Of a stretch of DNA of 64,000 nt, positions 25,122-34,425 are shown one piece after another. The stretch is from NCBI GenBank assembly GCA_963720515.1, contig OY970397.1:1550001-1614000 (forward strand), in the 5' to 3' direction. The translations under genes were made by a program, and so were the position numbers. A model generated the notes under the pieces. It was not told where the DNA came from, did no database searches, and saw only the letters and a list, made by a program, of their open reading frames with translations. Source of the stretch: G963720515 sp963720515. Its GTDB lineage: Bacteria; Actinomycetota; Thermoleophilia; Gaiellales; Gaiellaceae. Within the stretch, counting starts at the first letter, position 1. Each line of letters begins with the position of its first letter.

Positions 25122-26708
25122 TTAGGGAACGAACGTGCCCTGAGGACCCGCCGGAGCCGGAATCGTGAAGTTGCCGGGGACGTTCTTGCCCGGCACACCG
25201 TTCACGGATTCCGTCGAGTACGCGTACGTCAGGATCGAGAACGCGACTGCGTCGGCGTTGACCTCGAGCGCGTGATCGTTGTTGTTCGCGAACGTGTCGC
25301 AGGGCGCGTGGTAGCACGGGTCGAACTGCGCACCCACGGTTCCGCCCCAGATCGCCGCCTGCTCGGCGGTCTTCTGCACCTCCGCGCCGGTGAAGAGGCC
25401 GCCGGCGGGGATGTTGTTGTTGATGAACGCCTGGTAGTCGCTGCGTCCGCTGAACTGCGTGTCGTCGTACGGCTCACCGCGGAGCGTGTAGAAGGACTCG
25501 AACAGGCTCTCGATCGCTTCGGACCCGTCCGGAATGGGGACTCCGACCGGCGCCGGGAAGCTCGACTGGTTGCCGTCGTACACCATGAAGATGTAGTTCG
25601 GGGAGCCGACCATGTCGAAGTTCAAGTAGAGCGCGATCCGGTCCTTCTCCGCCTGGCTCAGGCCGTTGACGTAGTTCGTCGAGCCGACGAGGCCGCTCTC
25701 CTCCGCACCCCACCACGCGAAGCGAACCGTGTTCTGCAGCTTCGTGTGGGCGATCTGCTCGGCGGCCTCGAGGATCGAGGCGCTGCCCGAGCCGTTGTCG
25801 TTGATGCCCGGTCCGTCGAGCACCGAGTCGAGGTGCGCGCCGGCCATCACGACGTTGTCGTTGTTCACGCCGCGCTTCTCGGCGATCACGTTCGCGGTGG
25901 GCAGGATCTGGCGGAACGTGTTGGCGAAGATGTGCATCCTCAGCCCTGCCGTCCCTGCCAGAGTGGCCCCAAGCGCGTAGGTCGTGCCGAGCACCGGGAT
26001 GCCGCTTGTGTTGTTGGCCGTCAGCGTCACGGCCGGGATCCCCTGCCGGGACGGGTCGTTCGACTCGCCCTGGTTGAAGATCACGATGCCGACCGCACCT
26101 GCGGCCGCGGCGTTCTCGGCCTTCAGCTCGAAGGTGCACGTGCCTCGCTGGAGCAACGCGATGTTGCCCACCGGGAAGCCGGCATAGTCCGCCGCCTCAC
26201 AGCCGCTGTTCGACGTGTTGCCGAGGCCGAGCTGCAGATCCACGGCCGTGACGTTTGCCGTGACGTTGCCCGGGTCGGTCTGGGTGATCGCCCCGAAGTC
26301 GACGCCCTCGACGTACGTGATCATGCTGGGTGCGACCTGCTGGAGCTGCGAGGGTCCGACGACCTCGTACGCGAGGTAGTCGAACTCCTGGATCACCGGG
26401 TCGTAGCCGGCGGCCCTGAGCTTCCCGACCACGTAGTCGACCGAGGCGTCAAACCCCGGCGTGCCCGAGAAGCGCGTCCCGTCGTTTTGGTTGGCGATCG
26501 TCTGGAGCGCCGCCTGATGCGCCCGCACCTGGTCGAGGCGAACGCACTCGAGGATCTTCGGATACGTGTTGTTCTCGCGTGTGTTACAGGCCGTCTGTGA
26601 CGGCGCCGCCACCGCCTCGCCGGCGGGCACCATCGCCGCCACCGCGAGCGCCGCGATCAACACGTATCGGGCGCGTGTGCACCCGAGTGCTCGTGCAAGT
26701 CCCGTCAT
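25122..26708 (-). CDS. Secreted M28 aminopeptidase with PA domain (first)
   Basis: Exported zinc aminopeptidase, 528 residues. A Sec signal (RYVLIAALAVAAMVPAGEAVAA) is followed by a short Cys-containing pro-region, an N-terminal M28 segment (FSGTPGFDASVDYVVGKLRA), an inserted PA domain (near 135-260; LLQRGTCTFELKAENAAAAG) and the catalytic domain. Two-zinc ligands are visible in AGAHLDSV (His292), GINDNGSGS, GAEESGL (catalytic Glu), NFDMVGSPN and the late histidine in CYHAPCDT. It likely trims extracellular peptides. A hairpin at 25077 follows it. Its closest relative in the window is the second M28 at 34426. Confidence 0.92.
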   Translation of the reverse strand: MTGLARALGCTRARYVLIAALAVAAMVPAGEAVAAPSQTACNTRENNTYPKILECVRLDQVRAHQAALQTIANQNDGTRFSGTPGFDASVDYVVGKLRAAGYDPVIQEFDYLAYEVVGPSQLQQVAPSMITYVEGVDFGAITQTDPGNVTANVTAVDLQLGLGNTSNSGCEAADYAGFPVGNIALLQRGTCTFELKAENAAAAGAVGIVIFNQGESNDPSRQGIPAVTLTANNTSGIPVLGTTYALGATLAGTAGLRMHIFANTFRQILPTANVIAEKRGVNNDNVVMAGAHLDSVLDGPGINDNGSGSASILEAAEQIAHTKLQNTVRFAWWGAEESGLVGSTNYVNGLSQAEKDRIALYLNFDMVGSPNYIFMVYDGNQSSFPAPVGVPIPDGSEAIESLFESFYTLRGEPYDDTQFSGRSDYQAFINNNIPAGGLFTGAEVQKTAEQAAIWGGTVGAQFDPCYHAPCDTFANNNDHALEVNADAVAFSILTYAYSTESVNGVPGKNVPGNFTIPAPAGPQGTFVP

Positions 26709-26938
26709 TGCTCCTCCCTCACCTCGATTCCGGCTAGAACCCCAAGCCGTCTAGCCGCAGGCGGGGAGCATAATGCTACGCCTCGAAAACGAGAAGTGCA
26801 GTGGCCGCAGCCGTGCGCCGGGGGAAGGAGCCCGCCCGGCCACCGTCGGACGGGTCGCCGCCGGATTCGCGGCGGCCGGCCGCCACGACTAGGAGGGCGG
26901 CCGGGCGCGACGCTGGGCAGCAGGAGTTCTCGCGAGAA

Positions 26939-26966
26939 GCGAGGGCCCCGAAACCGGGGCCCTCGC
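26939..26966. terminator. Hairpin downstream of the first M14 gene
   Basis: A 12-bp perfect stem (GCGAGGGCCCCG, 26939-26950, and its complement 26955-26966) with loop AAAC, 25 bases past the stop of the minus-strand M14 gene. It separates the M14 and M28 units. No U tract follows on either strand. Confidence 0.7.
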
Positions 26967-26990
26967 TTCGAACGCTGCGGCTTCCAGCCC

Positions 26991-29900
26991 CTACTTGAAC
27001 CGGAAGAACGCGGTGTGCTCCGTGTTGTCGCTGAGGACGAGGATGAGCGCCCTACACGTGCCCTTCCACGTCTTCGACGTCTTCCAGTCGACCTGATAGA
27101 GGTGGTTCGTCGGGTTGACCGTGACGGCCGAGAACGACTCGACCGGCGAGCCGACGCCCGTCCACTCGGCCACTTGCGTCGCGCAGTCGGCCTTCTCCGA
27201 GTAGACGTCGGTGACGTCGGACGGATCCGAGAGCCCGGTGATCGCGAACTTCACGGGCACCGTCGCTCCGGCCGTCCGCTCGTTCACACCCGAGGCGATC
27301 GGGGCCCGGAAACCGCCGAACTCGTACTGCACGCCGATCGAGAAGCGCGTGACGCCGCGGGAGGTGTTTCCCGCGATGTCCAGGGCGAGCCAGCGGACGG
27401 TGGTGTTCTCGGAGAACTCGAACACCTCGCCCGGCCGACGCAGACCCTGCCGCTCCCACTTCGGCGACTCGAACGTCGGCATCGAGCCGTCGACCGTGTA
27501 GTAGATGACGCTCGGCTCGTTCACGTACTCGAACGTCGTCCGGATCGGAGCGCCGGACGAGATGCGATCGCCGGTCATCTTGACGAGCGGCGGCGTCTTG
27601 TCGCGGCTGTAGGCGAGCGCGGTCTCGAGGAGGCCGAAGTTGCCCGCGGCGAACTCGTTCGCCTCGTGCTGCCCCTCGGACGCGTAGTCGGGGAAGAACC
27701 CGACGCCCGACTGGGCGGTACCGCCGTTGATCACCTCGCCGACGGCGTGCGCCGACGCGAGCGGCGTGGTCAGGAGCACGTTCGGGTTCGGGTTCGCTGC
27801 GCCGGAGATCGACGCGATCTTCCGCGTCTCGGGATTCGGCCCGTTCCAGCCGACCGTGATCGTGTCACCGGCCGCCATGCCCGTCGTGGAGCTCGACCGG
27901 ATCCCGGTCGCGCCCACCGCTGAGGGCTGGGTCAGCGTCGCGTTGGTGAAGACGTCGGATCCGGCCTCGAACGAGTAGCCGATGATGCCCTTGCGGTAGT
28001 AGTTGTCGTCCGCCGAGTTGCCGGCCGCCGAGTAGAGCACGTCGGCGATCGGGCCCGTCCGCTCCGGCAGCACCACGTTGCCGCGGTACTCCGCGATGCG
28101 CCCGAGCACCGTCTCCGCTCCCGCGAAGAAGTACTTCTCGATGCCGATGTTCGGCGCCGGAAGCGTTTCGCGGGCCGGCGTGTACGCACCGGGCGCCCAC
28201 ATGTAGTAGCCGCCCGACGTGTGGACGTTGTTGGAGAACTTGATGTTCGGACCGAGCGTGTCGACGATCCACGCCTCGTTCTTGGCCTCCGGCTCCGAGG
28301 CCTCGCCGGGACCGGCGAACACCTCGCTGTTGCACGAGTGCGACGCGCCGACGTAGCCGTCCCAGATCGTGCCCTGCGTCTGGTTGCGGTTCAGGTCGAC
28401 GCCCCACACGTTCCGCGAGCCGGGGTCGGTCTGCGTGTAGAGGGCGCCCGTTCCCGGGTTCGTCCGCGGCGTCCAGAAGTCGGCCGCGAACGGGTCGTCG
28501 GTTTCCTCTGCGCCGTTCACGCACCAGTTCGTCATGTTCTTCCGCTGGCTCTGGAAGTTGTAGAACGAGTAGTGGGCGCCGTCGGGGTTCACGACCGGGA
28601 GGATGAAGATGTCGAGGTTGTCGACGATGTCCTTCGTCTCCGGGTCGATCGCGTAGTTGTAGAGCAGCTCCGACGCGGTCTCGAGACACGTGATCGGCGT
28701 AACCCACTCACGGGCGTGCTGCTCGCAGAAGATGTACACGCCGACCTTCGAGCCGTCGCGCGCCTTGCCGATCCGCATCACCTTCGGCTGGAACGGGCCC
28801 CGCTGGACGTGGCTGTTGTCGTGCGGGATCCCGCTCGCCGGAATCGAGGTCGAGACGGCGAGGAAGTCGGACAGGCTCAGCTTCAGCGTCGCGGGGACGA
28901 CGCCGGTGCCGGTGCTGTTCTGGAACGTCAGCGCCTTGACGAGCGCGCTTGCGCCCGGATGCGCGTTGATCGCCGCCACGACCTGGGCGGCTGTGCTCAT
29001 AGGCGCGCTCGACGCGTTGGTCGCGAGGCTGACCGTGATCTCGTTCACGAGCGCCGAGACGCTCAGGGGCGCGTTGGGCGTGCCCGGATTGATGAACTGG
29101 GCCTTGATGTCGTTCCCGCCCTCGTGGCCCCAGGCCCGGGAGGTGAGCACGACCCGGCTCGCGTTGCTGATCGGCGTCGCGCCGAAGACCGTTCCGCTCG
29201 CGGGCAGATTCGCCTTGAGCAGGGTTCCGTCCGCCTGGCCGACCTGAACGGTCGGGATCGTCGTGCCCGGGATCGCCGTTCCGCCGGGGGCGGTCGGGGC
29301 GCCGGGCACGTTGTTCACGATGACGACCGCGACGGCGCCGGCCTGCTGTGCGTTGAACGTTTTGTCTGCGAAGTTGCAGTTCCCGCGGTCGACGAGCGCG
29401 ATCGAGCCGGCAGGGAAGCCGGTGATCGGACCGCAGCCCTCGCTCGGCGTGCCCGTGGTCGCCTGGACGAGCGCGTACCCCCCGCTGATCCCGGCAGTCG
29501 GGGTCGCTGGGCCGTACGTCGCCTGCGCGACCGTGTACGTGCCCGCCGCCGGGTTCGGAGCGTTCACCGTCATCCGCGCGCCGGGCGGATCCATGGTGAC
29601 CTGCGCCTTGCGCTGGTAGCCGTTCGTCTTGTACGGCGTATTGATCAGCTCGGCGATGCCGCCGGGGCCGCCGAACTCCGCCGCGAGCTGCTCGAACCGC
29701 TGGTAGATCTCGGTCGGATCCATGTAGCGGTTGTGGAACCCGCGCAGGAAGCCGGCCGCGTGCGGCGGAAGGGCCTGCCCGACCCACGTGTTGACGTCGG
29801 CCTCGGCGATCGCGCCGCTCGAGGACGCGATGCGGATGCGGTCCGGCCGCGGCGGCGTGGTCGTGTTCGGCGCGCCGAGCCGGATGAGCATCCGGTGGTA

Positions 29901-30602
29901 GAGGTAGGTGTCCTGCGCGGGGTCGGGGTCGACGTAGGGCGACATGGTGCGCGGTCCGCCCGAGCCGATCTCGGTGCCGGGCCCCGCGTCCCAGGTCACG
30001 GAGAGCGTCGGCCCCTGGCCGGCGGTCTGGCCGCCGCCCGTCTGCTGGACCGTGGTGGCGTTGAACGCCTCGACCGAAAGGAACCGGCCCGCGTAGTTCT
30101 GGAAGTAGTCGACGCGGTTGACCGTGATTTCCTCGGTCACCGTCGGCGCCACGGCGCGCAGTCCGAACCGGTCGAGGTCAGGCGCGAAGCCGGTCTCGGC
30201 GAAGTGGTCTGCTTGCTGCTCGGCCTCGATCGCCCGGAGACGCTCGCCGATCCGGTCCCAGTAGGCCTCCTCGTCCTCGATCGTGCCGAGGAGCTCGTAG
30301 CCCATGTCGTGCAGCGCCGCAATCTGGTCGTCGTCGCCGAGGACCTGCACCGTCACGGTGCCGTCGTCTTCGTTCTGACGAAGGTAGTGATCGTTGAACT
30401 CCGCCCCGACGGCCTCCGCGTCGACCATCAGCTGCTCGACCGCGGCGCGGTCGGCGACTTTGATCTCTACGAGGTTCTCGGCCATCGGCTGGGCGTCTGC
30501 GGAGCTCTCCGCCGCGGCTCCGCCTGCTAGAGCGAAAACGGCAACGGCGGCAAGCGCCGCAAGGATGAGCAGGCCCGTGGGCCTCCTCGCTGGCCTAGTC
30601 AT
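26991..30602 (-). CDS. Giant secreted M14 zinc carboxypeptidase, multidomain (first)
   Basis: 1203-residue exported enzyme. In order: signal peptide (TGLLILAALAAVAVFALAGG), propeptide-like region, PA domain (about 370-480; LVDRGNCNFADKTFNAQQAG), a small repeat-like module (about 495-560; FINPGTPNAPLSV, STAAQVVAAINAHPGAS), then the M14 catalytic domain. Zinc ligands His628 and Glu631 are in EQHAREW, His794 in NVHTSGG, and the catalytic Glu at about 879 in YSFEAGSD. A beta-rich module (about 883-957; VGATGIRSSSTTGMAAGDTI) interrupts the end of the catalytic domain before FFPDYASEGQHEANEF. The C-terminus has a chitobiase-like domain (IYYTVDGSMPTF) and a PxKF domain (ATVPVKFAI). Digestion of extracellular peptides is inferred. 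Confidence 0.9.
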   Translation of the reverse strand: MTRPARRPTGLLILAALAAVAVFALAGGAAAESSADAQPMAENLVEIKVADRAAVEQLMVDAEAVGAEFNDHYLRQNEDDGTVTVQVLGDDDQIAALHDMGYELLGTIEDEEAYWDRIGERLRAIEAEQQADHFAETGFAPDLDRFGLRAVAPTVTEEITVNRVDYFQNYAGRFLSVEAFNATTVQQTGGGQTAGQGPTLSVTWDAGPGTEIGSGGPRTMSPYVDPDPAQDTYLYHRMLIRLGAPNTTTPPRPDRIRIASSSGAIAEADVNTWVGQALPPHAAGFLRGFHNRYMDPTEIYQRFEQLAAEFGGPGGIAELINTPYKTNGYQRKAQVTMDPPGARMTVNAPNPAAGTYTVAQATYGPATPTAGISGGYALVQATTGTPSEGCGPITGFPAGSIALVDRGNCNFADKTFNAQQAGAVAVVIVNNVPGAPTAPGGTAIPGTTIPTVQVGQADGTLLKANLPASGTVFGATPISNASRVVLTSRAWGHEGGNDIKAQFINPGTPNAPLSVSALVNEITVSLATNASSAPMSTAAQVVAAINAHPGASALVKALTFQNSTGTGVVPATLKLSLSDFLAVSTSIPASGIPHDNSHVQRGPFQPKVMRIGKARDGSKVGVYIFCEQHAREWVTPITCLETASELLYNYAIDPETKDIVDNLDIFILPVVNPDGAHYSFYNFQSQRKNMTNWCVNGAEETDDPFAADFWTPRTNPGTGALYTQTDPGSRNVWGVDLNRNQTQGTIWDGYVGASHSCNSEVFAGPGEASEPEAKNEAWIVDTLGPNIKFSNNVHTSGGYYMWAPGAYTPARETLPAPNIGIEKYFFAGAETVLGRIAEYRGNVVLPERTGPIADVLYSAAGNSADDNYYRKGIIGYSFEAGSDVFTNATLTQPSAVGATGIRSSSTTGMAAGDTITVGWNGPNPETRKIASISGAANPNPNVLLTTPLASAHAVGEVINGGTAQSGVGFFPDYASEGQHEANEFAAGNFGLLETALAYSRDKTPPLVKMTGDRISSGAPIRTTFEYVNEPSVIYYTVDGSMPTFESPKWERQGLRRPGEVFEFSENTTVRWLALDIAGNTSRGVTRFSIGVQYEFGGFRAPIASGVNERTAGATVPVKFAITGLSDPSDVTDVYSEKADCATQVAEWTGVGSPVESFSAVTVNPTNHLYQVDWKTSKTWKGTCRALILVLSDNTEHTAFFRFK

Positions 30603-30714
30603 GGTCTCTCCTCCTGGATGGGGACAGGGGACCGGCAGCAGACCATGTCTTGCGCGAATTTGTCAAGCGTCGCAGTCGGCCGCCTTCCAGACTGGAGCGG
30701 ATGACCTGGTAGGG

Positions 30715-31528
30715 CTAGGCCGGCGAACGGCGCCCGCGGCCCGGCAGCCGCAGCCGGCGGCGCCCGCCGTCGCCCATCACCGAGACGACGGTCTGCGCGA
30801 GGTGTGGGCACCCGGTCGAGGGGAACGCGTCCCGCCGGTGCCGGTGGAGAACGAGGAACAGGTCGCCGGGCGGCGCGTCCCGGTACATACGGTCGAGCTG
30901 CAGACGGTCGATCGCCCCGAGCGTCGGCATGTAGATCGCGTCGTACCAGTTCGCCGCGATCTCGGGGTTCTCGAGCACGCGTCCGCGGCCCCGCATCATG
31001 TGGTAGCCGTGCACCTGGACGTTCTCCAGCAGCTCGAGGTAGTGGGCGGGCCGGCTGACCGAGACGCGCACGCCGGGGCGCGACTCGGCAAGCCCGCTGT
31101 CCTCGAGGAAGATCCGCTCGAGCTCCCGCAGGACGACCTCGAGCATGTCCGCCCCGGCCGGGAGAGGGACGCGCGCGATGAGCTCGGTCACGTCGGCGTC
31201 GATCCACTCTGCGCCTCCGCGCCGCGCGAGGGCGACGCGGTGGTGACCGTCGATCACGAAGTACGTCTCACCGAGCTTGACCGCAACGATCGGCGGGAAG
31301 GCGCCCTCGGCGAACGCGGTCTGGAGCGAGCGCAGCCGGTCGCGGCTGAAGGAGTGAAGCGGGCGGAAGTCGCGCGTGAACGAGCTGGCGCGGCCGTCTG
31401 TGCCGACGAGCGCCTCGATCGGGATCGGCGCGGACGCCCACGTACCGGCGCCCGAACGGCTTCAGTCGCCGCTCCACCTCATCGAGCTCGAGCAGGCGCT
31501 CGCGACGGCGGGCCCTCGGTCCCTTCAT
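30715..31528 (-). CDS. ParB/Srx-fold domain protein (one frameshift)
   Basis: About 270 residues once repaired. The N-terminal MKGPRARRRERLLELDEVER ends in RRYVGVR; removing one base near 31433 gives PIPIEALVGTDGRASSFTRD, and the protein continues through AVKLGETYFVIDGHHRVALA, the ParB-like nuclease motif that binds a nucleotide. The remainder (IPVPLPAGADMLEV-like region, YHMMRGRGRVLENPEIAANW, DLFLVLHRHRRDAFP) has no helix-turn-helix, so this is not a chromosome-partition ParB. Such stand-alone proteins are common in actinobacteria but uncharacterised. The C-terminus is basic. Confidence 0.7.
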
Positions 31529-31569
31529 CTCGCGCTCAAGCGTACAACTCGGCCTGAAGGCCCGAAAAC

Positions 31570-32634
31570 TCAGCCGCGCTCGAAGCTTCCTGGGAACTGG
31601 CCGAGCGTGACGGTGACGGTGTCCGCGTTCCCCTGGGGAGTGCGGATTCCGAGCGTGACCTTTCCGCCAGGCTTGAGGTTGGCGAGCGCCAACGAGATGT
31701 CGTCGATGCTCTGGACCGGCTTCCCTTCAATCGTCGTGATCGTGTCGCCCACCTCGAGCCCGGACTTCGCCGCCGGCCCGTTGGCGATGACAGAGAAGAC
31801 GAGCACGCCTCCGCTGGCGCTGAGGGTGGCGAGCTTGACACCGAGGTACGCGCGGTTCGAGCGGACGACATGCCCGTCGCTGATCAGCTGACTCGCGATC
31901 GAGTTCACCGTGTTGCTCGGGATCGCGAATCCGATGCCGCTCGCCGCCTGCTGGGTCTCGGGATCGATTGCGGCAAGGGTCGGAATGCCGACGACGTGCG
32001 CACTGAGATCGACGAGTGCCCCACCGCTGTTTCCGGGGTTGATCGACGCGCTCGTCTGAATCAGCTCTGGGAGCGCCACACCGCTCGACTCGCTGAGCGT
32101 GCGGCCGAGCGCGCTGACGATCCCGTTCGTGACGCTGGTCTGCAGCCCCAGCGGGCTGCCGACGGCGAAGACGAGATCGCCCCCACCTTGAGCTTGGACG
32201 AGTCGCCCAGGGCCGCGGGCGGCAAGTGGGCGCCCTCGACGTGGACGACCGCGAGATCGTCCGGAGCAAACGTCCCCACCAAGGTCGCGGAATAGCGCTT
32301 TCCGGTCGAGTCCGTGACCTGGAAGGTCTTGGACGTTCCTACGACGTGAGCGTTGGTGACGACGTTGCCGTTGCTGTCGAAGACGATCCCCGAGCCCAGG
32401 CCCGTCGAAGTCTGGATCTGGACGACGGAGGGGGCGATCGCGCCGATCGTGTCGACGTACTGCTGCTGGAGCTCGCCCGCGGCGGACGTTGTCGCAGTCG
32501 CGCTCGTGGACGAGGGAGACCCGTCATTGGAGCTGCCGGGCGCCGCCGCCGCACGCGGCGAGGAGGGCCGCGGCTGCAACGATCGCGGCCGCTGTGGGTG
32601 GAACGAGAGCGACGCGCCGCCGCCTCTTCGTCAT
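31570..32634 (-). CDS. HtrA/DegP-like lipoprotein serine protease with PDZ domain (two frameshifts)
   Basis: Envelope serine protease. ATG 32634 (SD GAAGGAAG) begins a basic signal (MTKRRRRVALVPPTAAAIV) with lipobox LLAACGGG. After a one-base shift near 32545, a Ser/Thr-rich linker (GSSNDGSPSSTSATAT) leads into the trypsin-like domain with His in VVTNAHVVG and Asp in DDLAVVHVEG. A second shift at the C run 32180-32184 breaks the expected KLKVGDLVFAVGSPLG. The last part has the serine in NPGNSGGALVD and one PDZ domain (ANGPAAKSGLEVGDTI). Both shifts lie in G/C-rich runs and look like sequence errors. It follows two tiny genes with an ATGA overlap. Confidence 0.85.
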
Positions 32635-32849
32635 CTGACACTTCCTTCGGTCGATGAGGTGGGGAGTCGGGCGCCGGACGTGCCGTGGTCGGTCGCCTCG
32701 GTCGCTCGACGCGCGTCGACACGGCGGCCTGCGAGCTGGACCTCTCGAAATGCAGCGACGGTCGGATGCGCATTGAAGGCCGCGAGCGCCTCGCAGAAGT
32801 CCGAGAGGGGGTGCAGATCTCTGACTGGGATGGTCGCGTTCCTTCTCAT
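32631..32849 (-). CDS. Small hypothetical protein overlapping the HtrA gene
   Basis: 72 residues starting MRRNATIPVRDLHPLSDFCE, then ALAAFNAHPTVAAFREVQLA and a Ser/Thr/Arg-rich tail. No known family. Support for reality is positional: it starts 5 bases after the preceding small gene's stop and its TGA overlaps the HtrA ATG (ATGA), the usual coupling in this genome. No signal or membrane segment. Confidence 0.5.
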   Translation of the reverse strand: MRRNATIPVRDLHPLSDFCEALAAFNAHPTVAAFREVQLAGRRVDARRATEATDHGTSGARLPTSSTEGSVR

Positions 32850-32854
32850 GGGTC

Positions 32855-33037
32855 TCAGCGCACGATGTCGAGCGCCAGACGCGCCGAGCACCCACGCTCC
32901 ATGAGCGCCTCGAGCTCGTGCCAGTCGACGCGGTCGGCCGCGAGGTTCGCGAGCCACCCCGGGATACCGAGACGCTCGAGCTGGGCGACGCGCCACTCGT
33001 GGATCGCTCCTTCGCGTTCGACGATCGTCGTCTGCAT
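32855..33037 (-). CDS. Small conserved hypothetical protein
   Basis: 60-residue protein, MQTTIVEREGAIHEWRVAQL, then ERLGIPGWLANLAADRVDWH and LMERGCSARLALDIVR. This helical pattern (acidic/aromatic N-terminus, RLGIP, DWH, final RGC...LALxIV) recurs in small actinobacterial proteins of unknown function. ATG 33037 was preferred over an upstream ATG at 33073 because the recurring pattern starts there. It is the first gene of a three-gene unit ending in HtrA. Confidence 0.65.
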   Translation of the reverse strand: MQTTIVEREGAIHEWRVAQLERLGIPGWLANLAADRVDWHELEALMERGCSARLALDIVR

Positions 33038-33249
33038 TGCCCCGTCCTTCCCAAGATCGAGGTCCGTTGGCATCGGACGGGACGATCGCGGGCGGGCGGA
33101 CCGCTGTCATCAAGGGCAGCCGCCATCTGCGACCCCGGCTACCTGAGCTCTCGGCGTACCTGCTACCTCCAATGGCAGGCGCAAACCCGCTCCAGGAGCC
33201 TGGCTATCCGGGAAGAATCGATTGTCGAGATGACTACTCCGCAAAAGAT

Positions 33250-33273
33250 GAGAGCCCCGCAGGCGGGGCTCTC
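33250..33273 (-). terminator. Rho-independent terminator of the AraC-VOC unit
   Basis: GAGAGCCCCGC (33250-33260) pairs with GCGGGGCTCTC (33263-33273). On the minus strand the stem is followed by CATCTTTTGC, giving a short U tract, the only one among the hairpins in this window. It lies 22 bases past the VOC stop. Confidence 0.75.
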
Positions 33274-33294
33274 GCTGTCTCGACACGACTTGGA

Positions 33295-33756
33295 TTAGGG
33301 GGCGTTCCCCGCGGCGAACTCGGCTGGATCGGGCACCTCGATCGGGCCCTCCTTGGGCGTACCGATCCGGAGGTGGTTACCGAAGGGGTCGCGCAGGCCG
33401 CAGTCGGTCCCGTAGAAGCGCTCGGTCGGCTCCTCGGTGAACTCGACTCCCTGGGCGACCAGGTCCTCGTAGGTCTTGTGGACGTCGTCCACCGCGATGA
33501 TGGCCGCCATGCCCATCGCGCCCTTGGTCACCAGCTCGCGGATCTGCTCGGCCGTCCCGTCGTCGTGCGCCGGCGGGCCGGGCCTCTCCAGCAGGAGCTG
33601 ACGGTCGGGCTGACCGGGGAAGTTGACGGTCAGCCAGCGCATGAAGCCGAGGTCCGCGTCGGTGTTCACCTCGAAACCGAGCTTGCCGACGTAGAAGTCG
33701 AGCGCCTCGTCCTGATCGAGCACGTAAACCTGTGTATGAGTGATCTTGTTTGGCAT
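33295..33756 (-). CDS. VOC (glyoxalase/bleomycin resistance) family protein
   Basis: 153-residue metalloenzyme-type protein with two beta-alpha-beta-beta-beta units: THTQVYVLDQDEALDFYVGK and MGMAAIIAVDDVHKTYEDLV. It ends in CGLRDPFGNHLRIG, the usual C-terminal strand. Cytoplasmic; substrate unknown. ATG 33756 was chosen because the longer frame upstream is a shadow of the AraC gene. It lies 10 bases after the AraC gene stop on the same strand, and a terminator follows it. Confidence 0.9.
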   Translation of the reverse strand: MPNKITHTQVYVLDQDEALDFYVGKLGFEVNTDADLGFMRWLTVNFPGQPDRQLLLERPGPPAHDDGTAEQIRELVTKGAMGMAAIIAVDDVHKTYEDLVAQGVEFTEEPTERFYGTDCGLRDPFGNHLRIGTPKEGPIEVPDPAEFAAGNAP

Positions 33757-33766
33757 GAGGGCCAGG

Positions 33767-34192
33767 CTAGCCCTCAGGCTGCGGCCTCGCTTCTCCGAAA
33801 CTGCTCGGTCGCGTCCACGCCTTTGCAAAGCAGGCCGGGACGGCTCTCAGGTCGGCAGCGCGCCACCGATAGGTGGTCGGCGGCTCGCCGACGACGTCGG
33901 TGAATGTCCGGCTGAACGTCCCGAGACTCGTGAAGCCCACGTCGAAGCAGATCTCGGTCACGCTGCGGTCGGTCTCCCTGAGCAGGAACATCGCTCGCTC
34001 GACCCGGCGGCGTTGCAGGTAGCGATGCGGCGTCTCGCCGAACGTGGCGCGGAAGGTCCGGATGAAGTGCGCCTCCGAGACGTAGGCGATCCGCGCCAGG
34101 GTCGAGATGTCGAGCGGCTTCGCGTAGTCGCGGTCCATCGCGTCGCGCGCGCGCAGCATGCGGCAGTTCGACTCTTCGACGGCTCGGCTCAT
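33767..34192 (-). CDS. AraC-family transcriptional regulator
   Basis: 141-residue regulator consisting mainly of the two helix-turn-helix AraC domain: PLDISTLARIAYVSEAHFIR and the conserved second motif VTEICFDVGFTSLGTFSRTF followed by GEPPTTYRWR. There is no separate sensor domain, which is typical for short regulators paired with VOC genes. It is expected to regulate itself and the VOC gene 10 bases downstream. Confidence 0.9.
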   Translation of the reverse strand: MSRAVEESNCRMLRARDAMDRDYAKPLDISTLARIAYVSEAHFIRTFRATFGETPHRYLQRRRVERAMFLLRETDRSVTEICFDVGFTSLGTFSRTFTDVVGEPPTTYRWRAADLRAVPACFAKAWTRPSSFGEARPQPEG

Positions 34193-34233
34193 CGGTCCGC
34201 ATTGTGGCGGCCGCGGTCGGGACGAGCGTCTGG

Positions 34234-34300
34234 CTAGACGCCGTGCTCGATGAGCTCGACCCGGTAGCCGTCAGGGGACCGTGGATTGTCGAGACCGCGG
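34234..34300 (-). pseudogene. Remnant of a VOC gene 3' end (upstream of M28)
   Basis: On the minus strand this reads LDNPRSPDGYRVELIEHGV and a TAG stop, the exact C-terminal strand of VOC proteins (compare DPDSYRVELIERP in the intact gene at 37931). Upstream of it there is no VOC coding sequence. It is about three-quarters identical to the remnant at 36169, and the two bracket the second M28 gene. Confidence 0.6.
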
Positions 34301-34425
34301 AGGCCCCGACGAACTCGAGCGATCCGTGTTTGCCGTCCGGCCGGTCGGCAATGGACCGTGGGGCTAGGCTCGCCACCAACAGGGCAACTACAGGAGGGCC
34401 GCAATCCAATAGCTAGGAGGGAGCG

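Noticed and set aside
30715..31528. ParB chromosome-partition protein
   Set aside because: Only the nucleotide-binding IDGHHR fold is present, without the DNA-binding helix-turn-helix, parA or parS-like sites.
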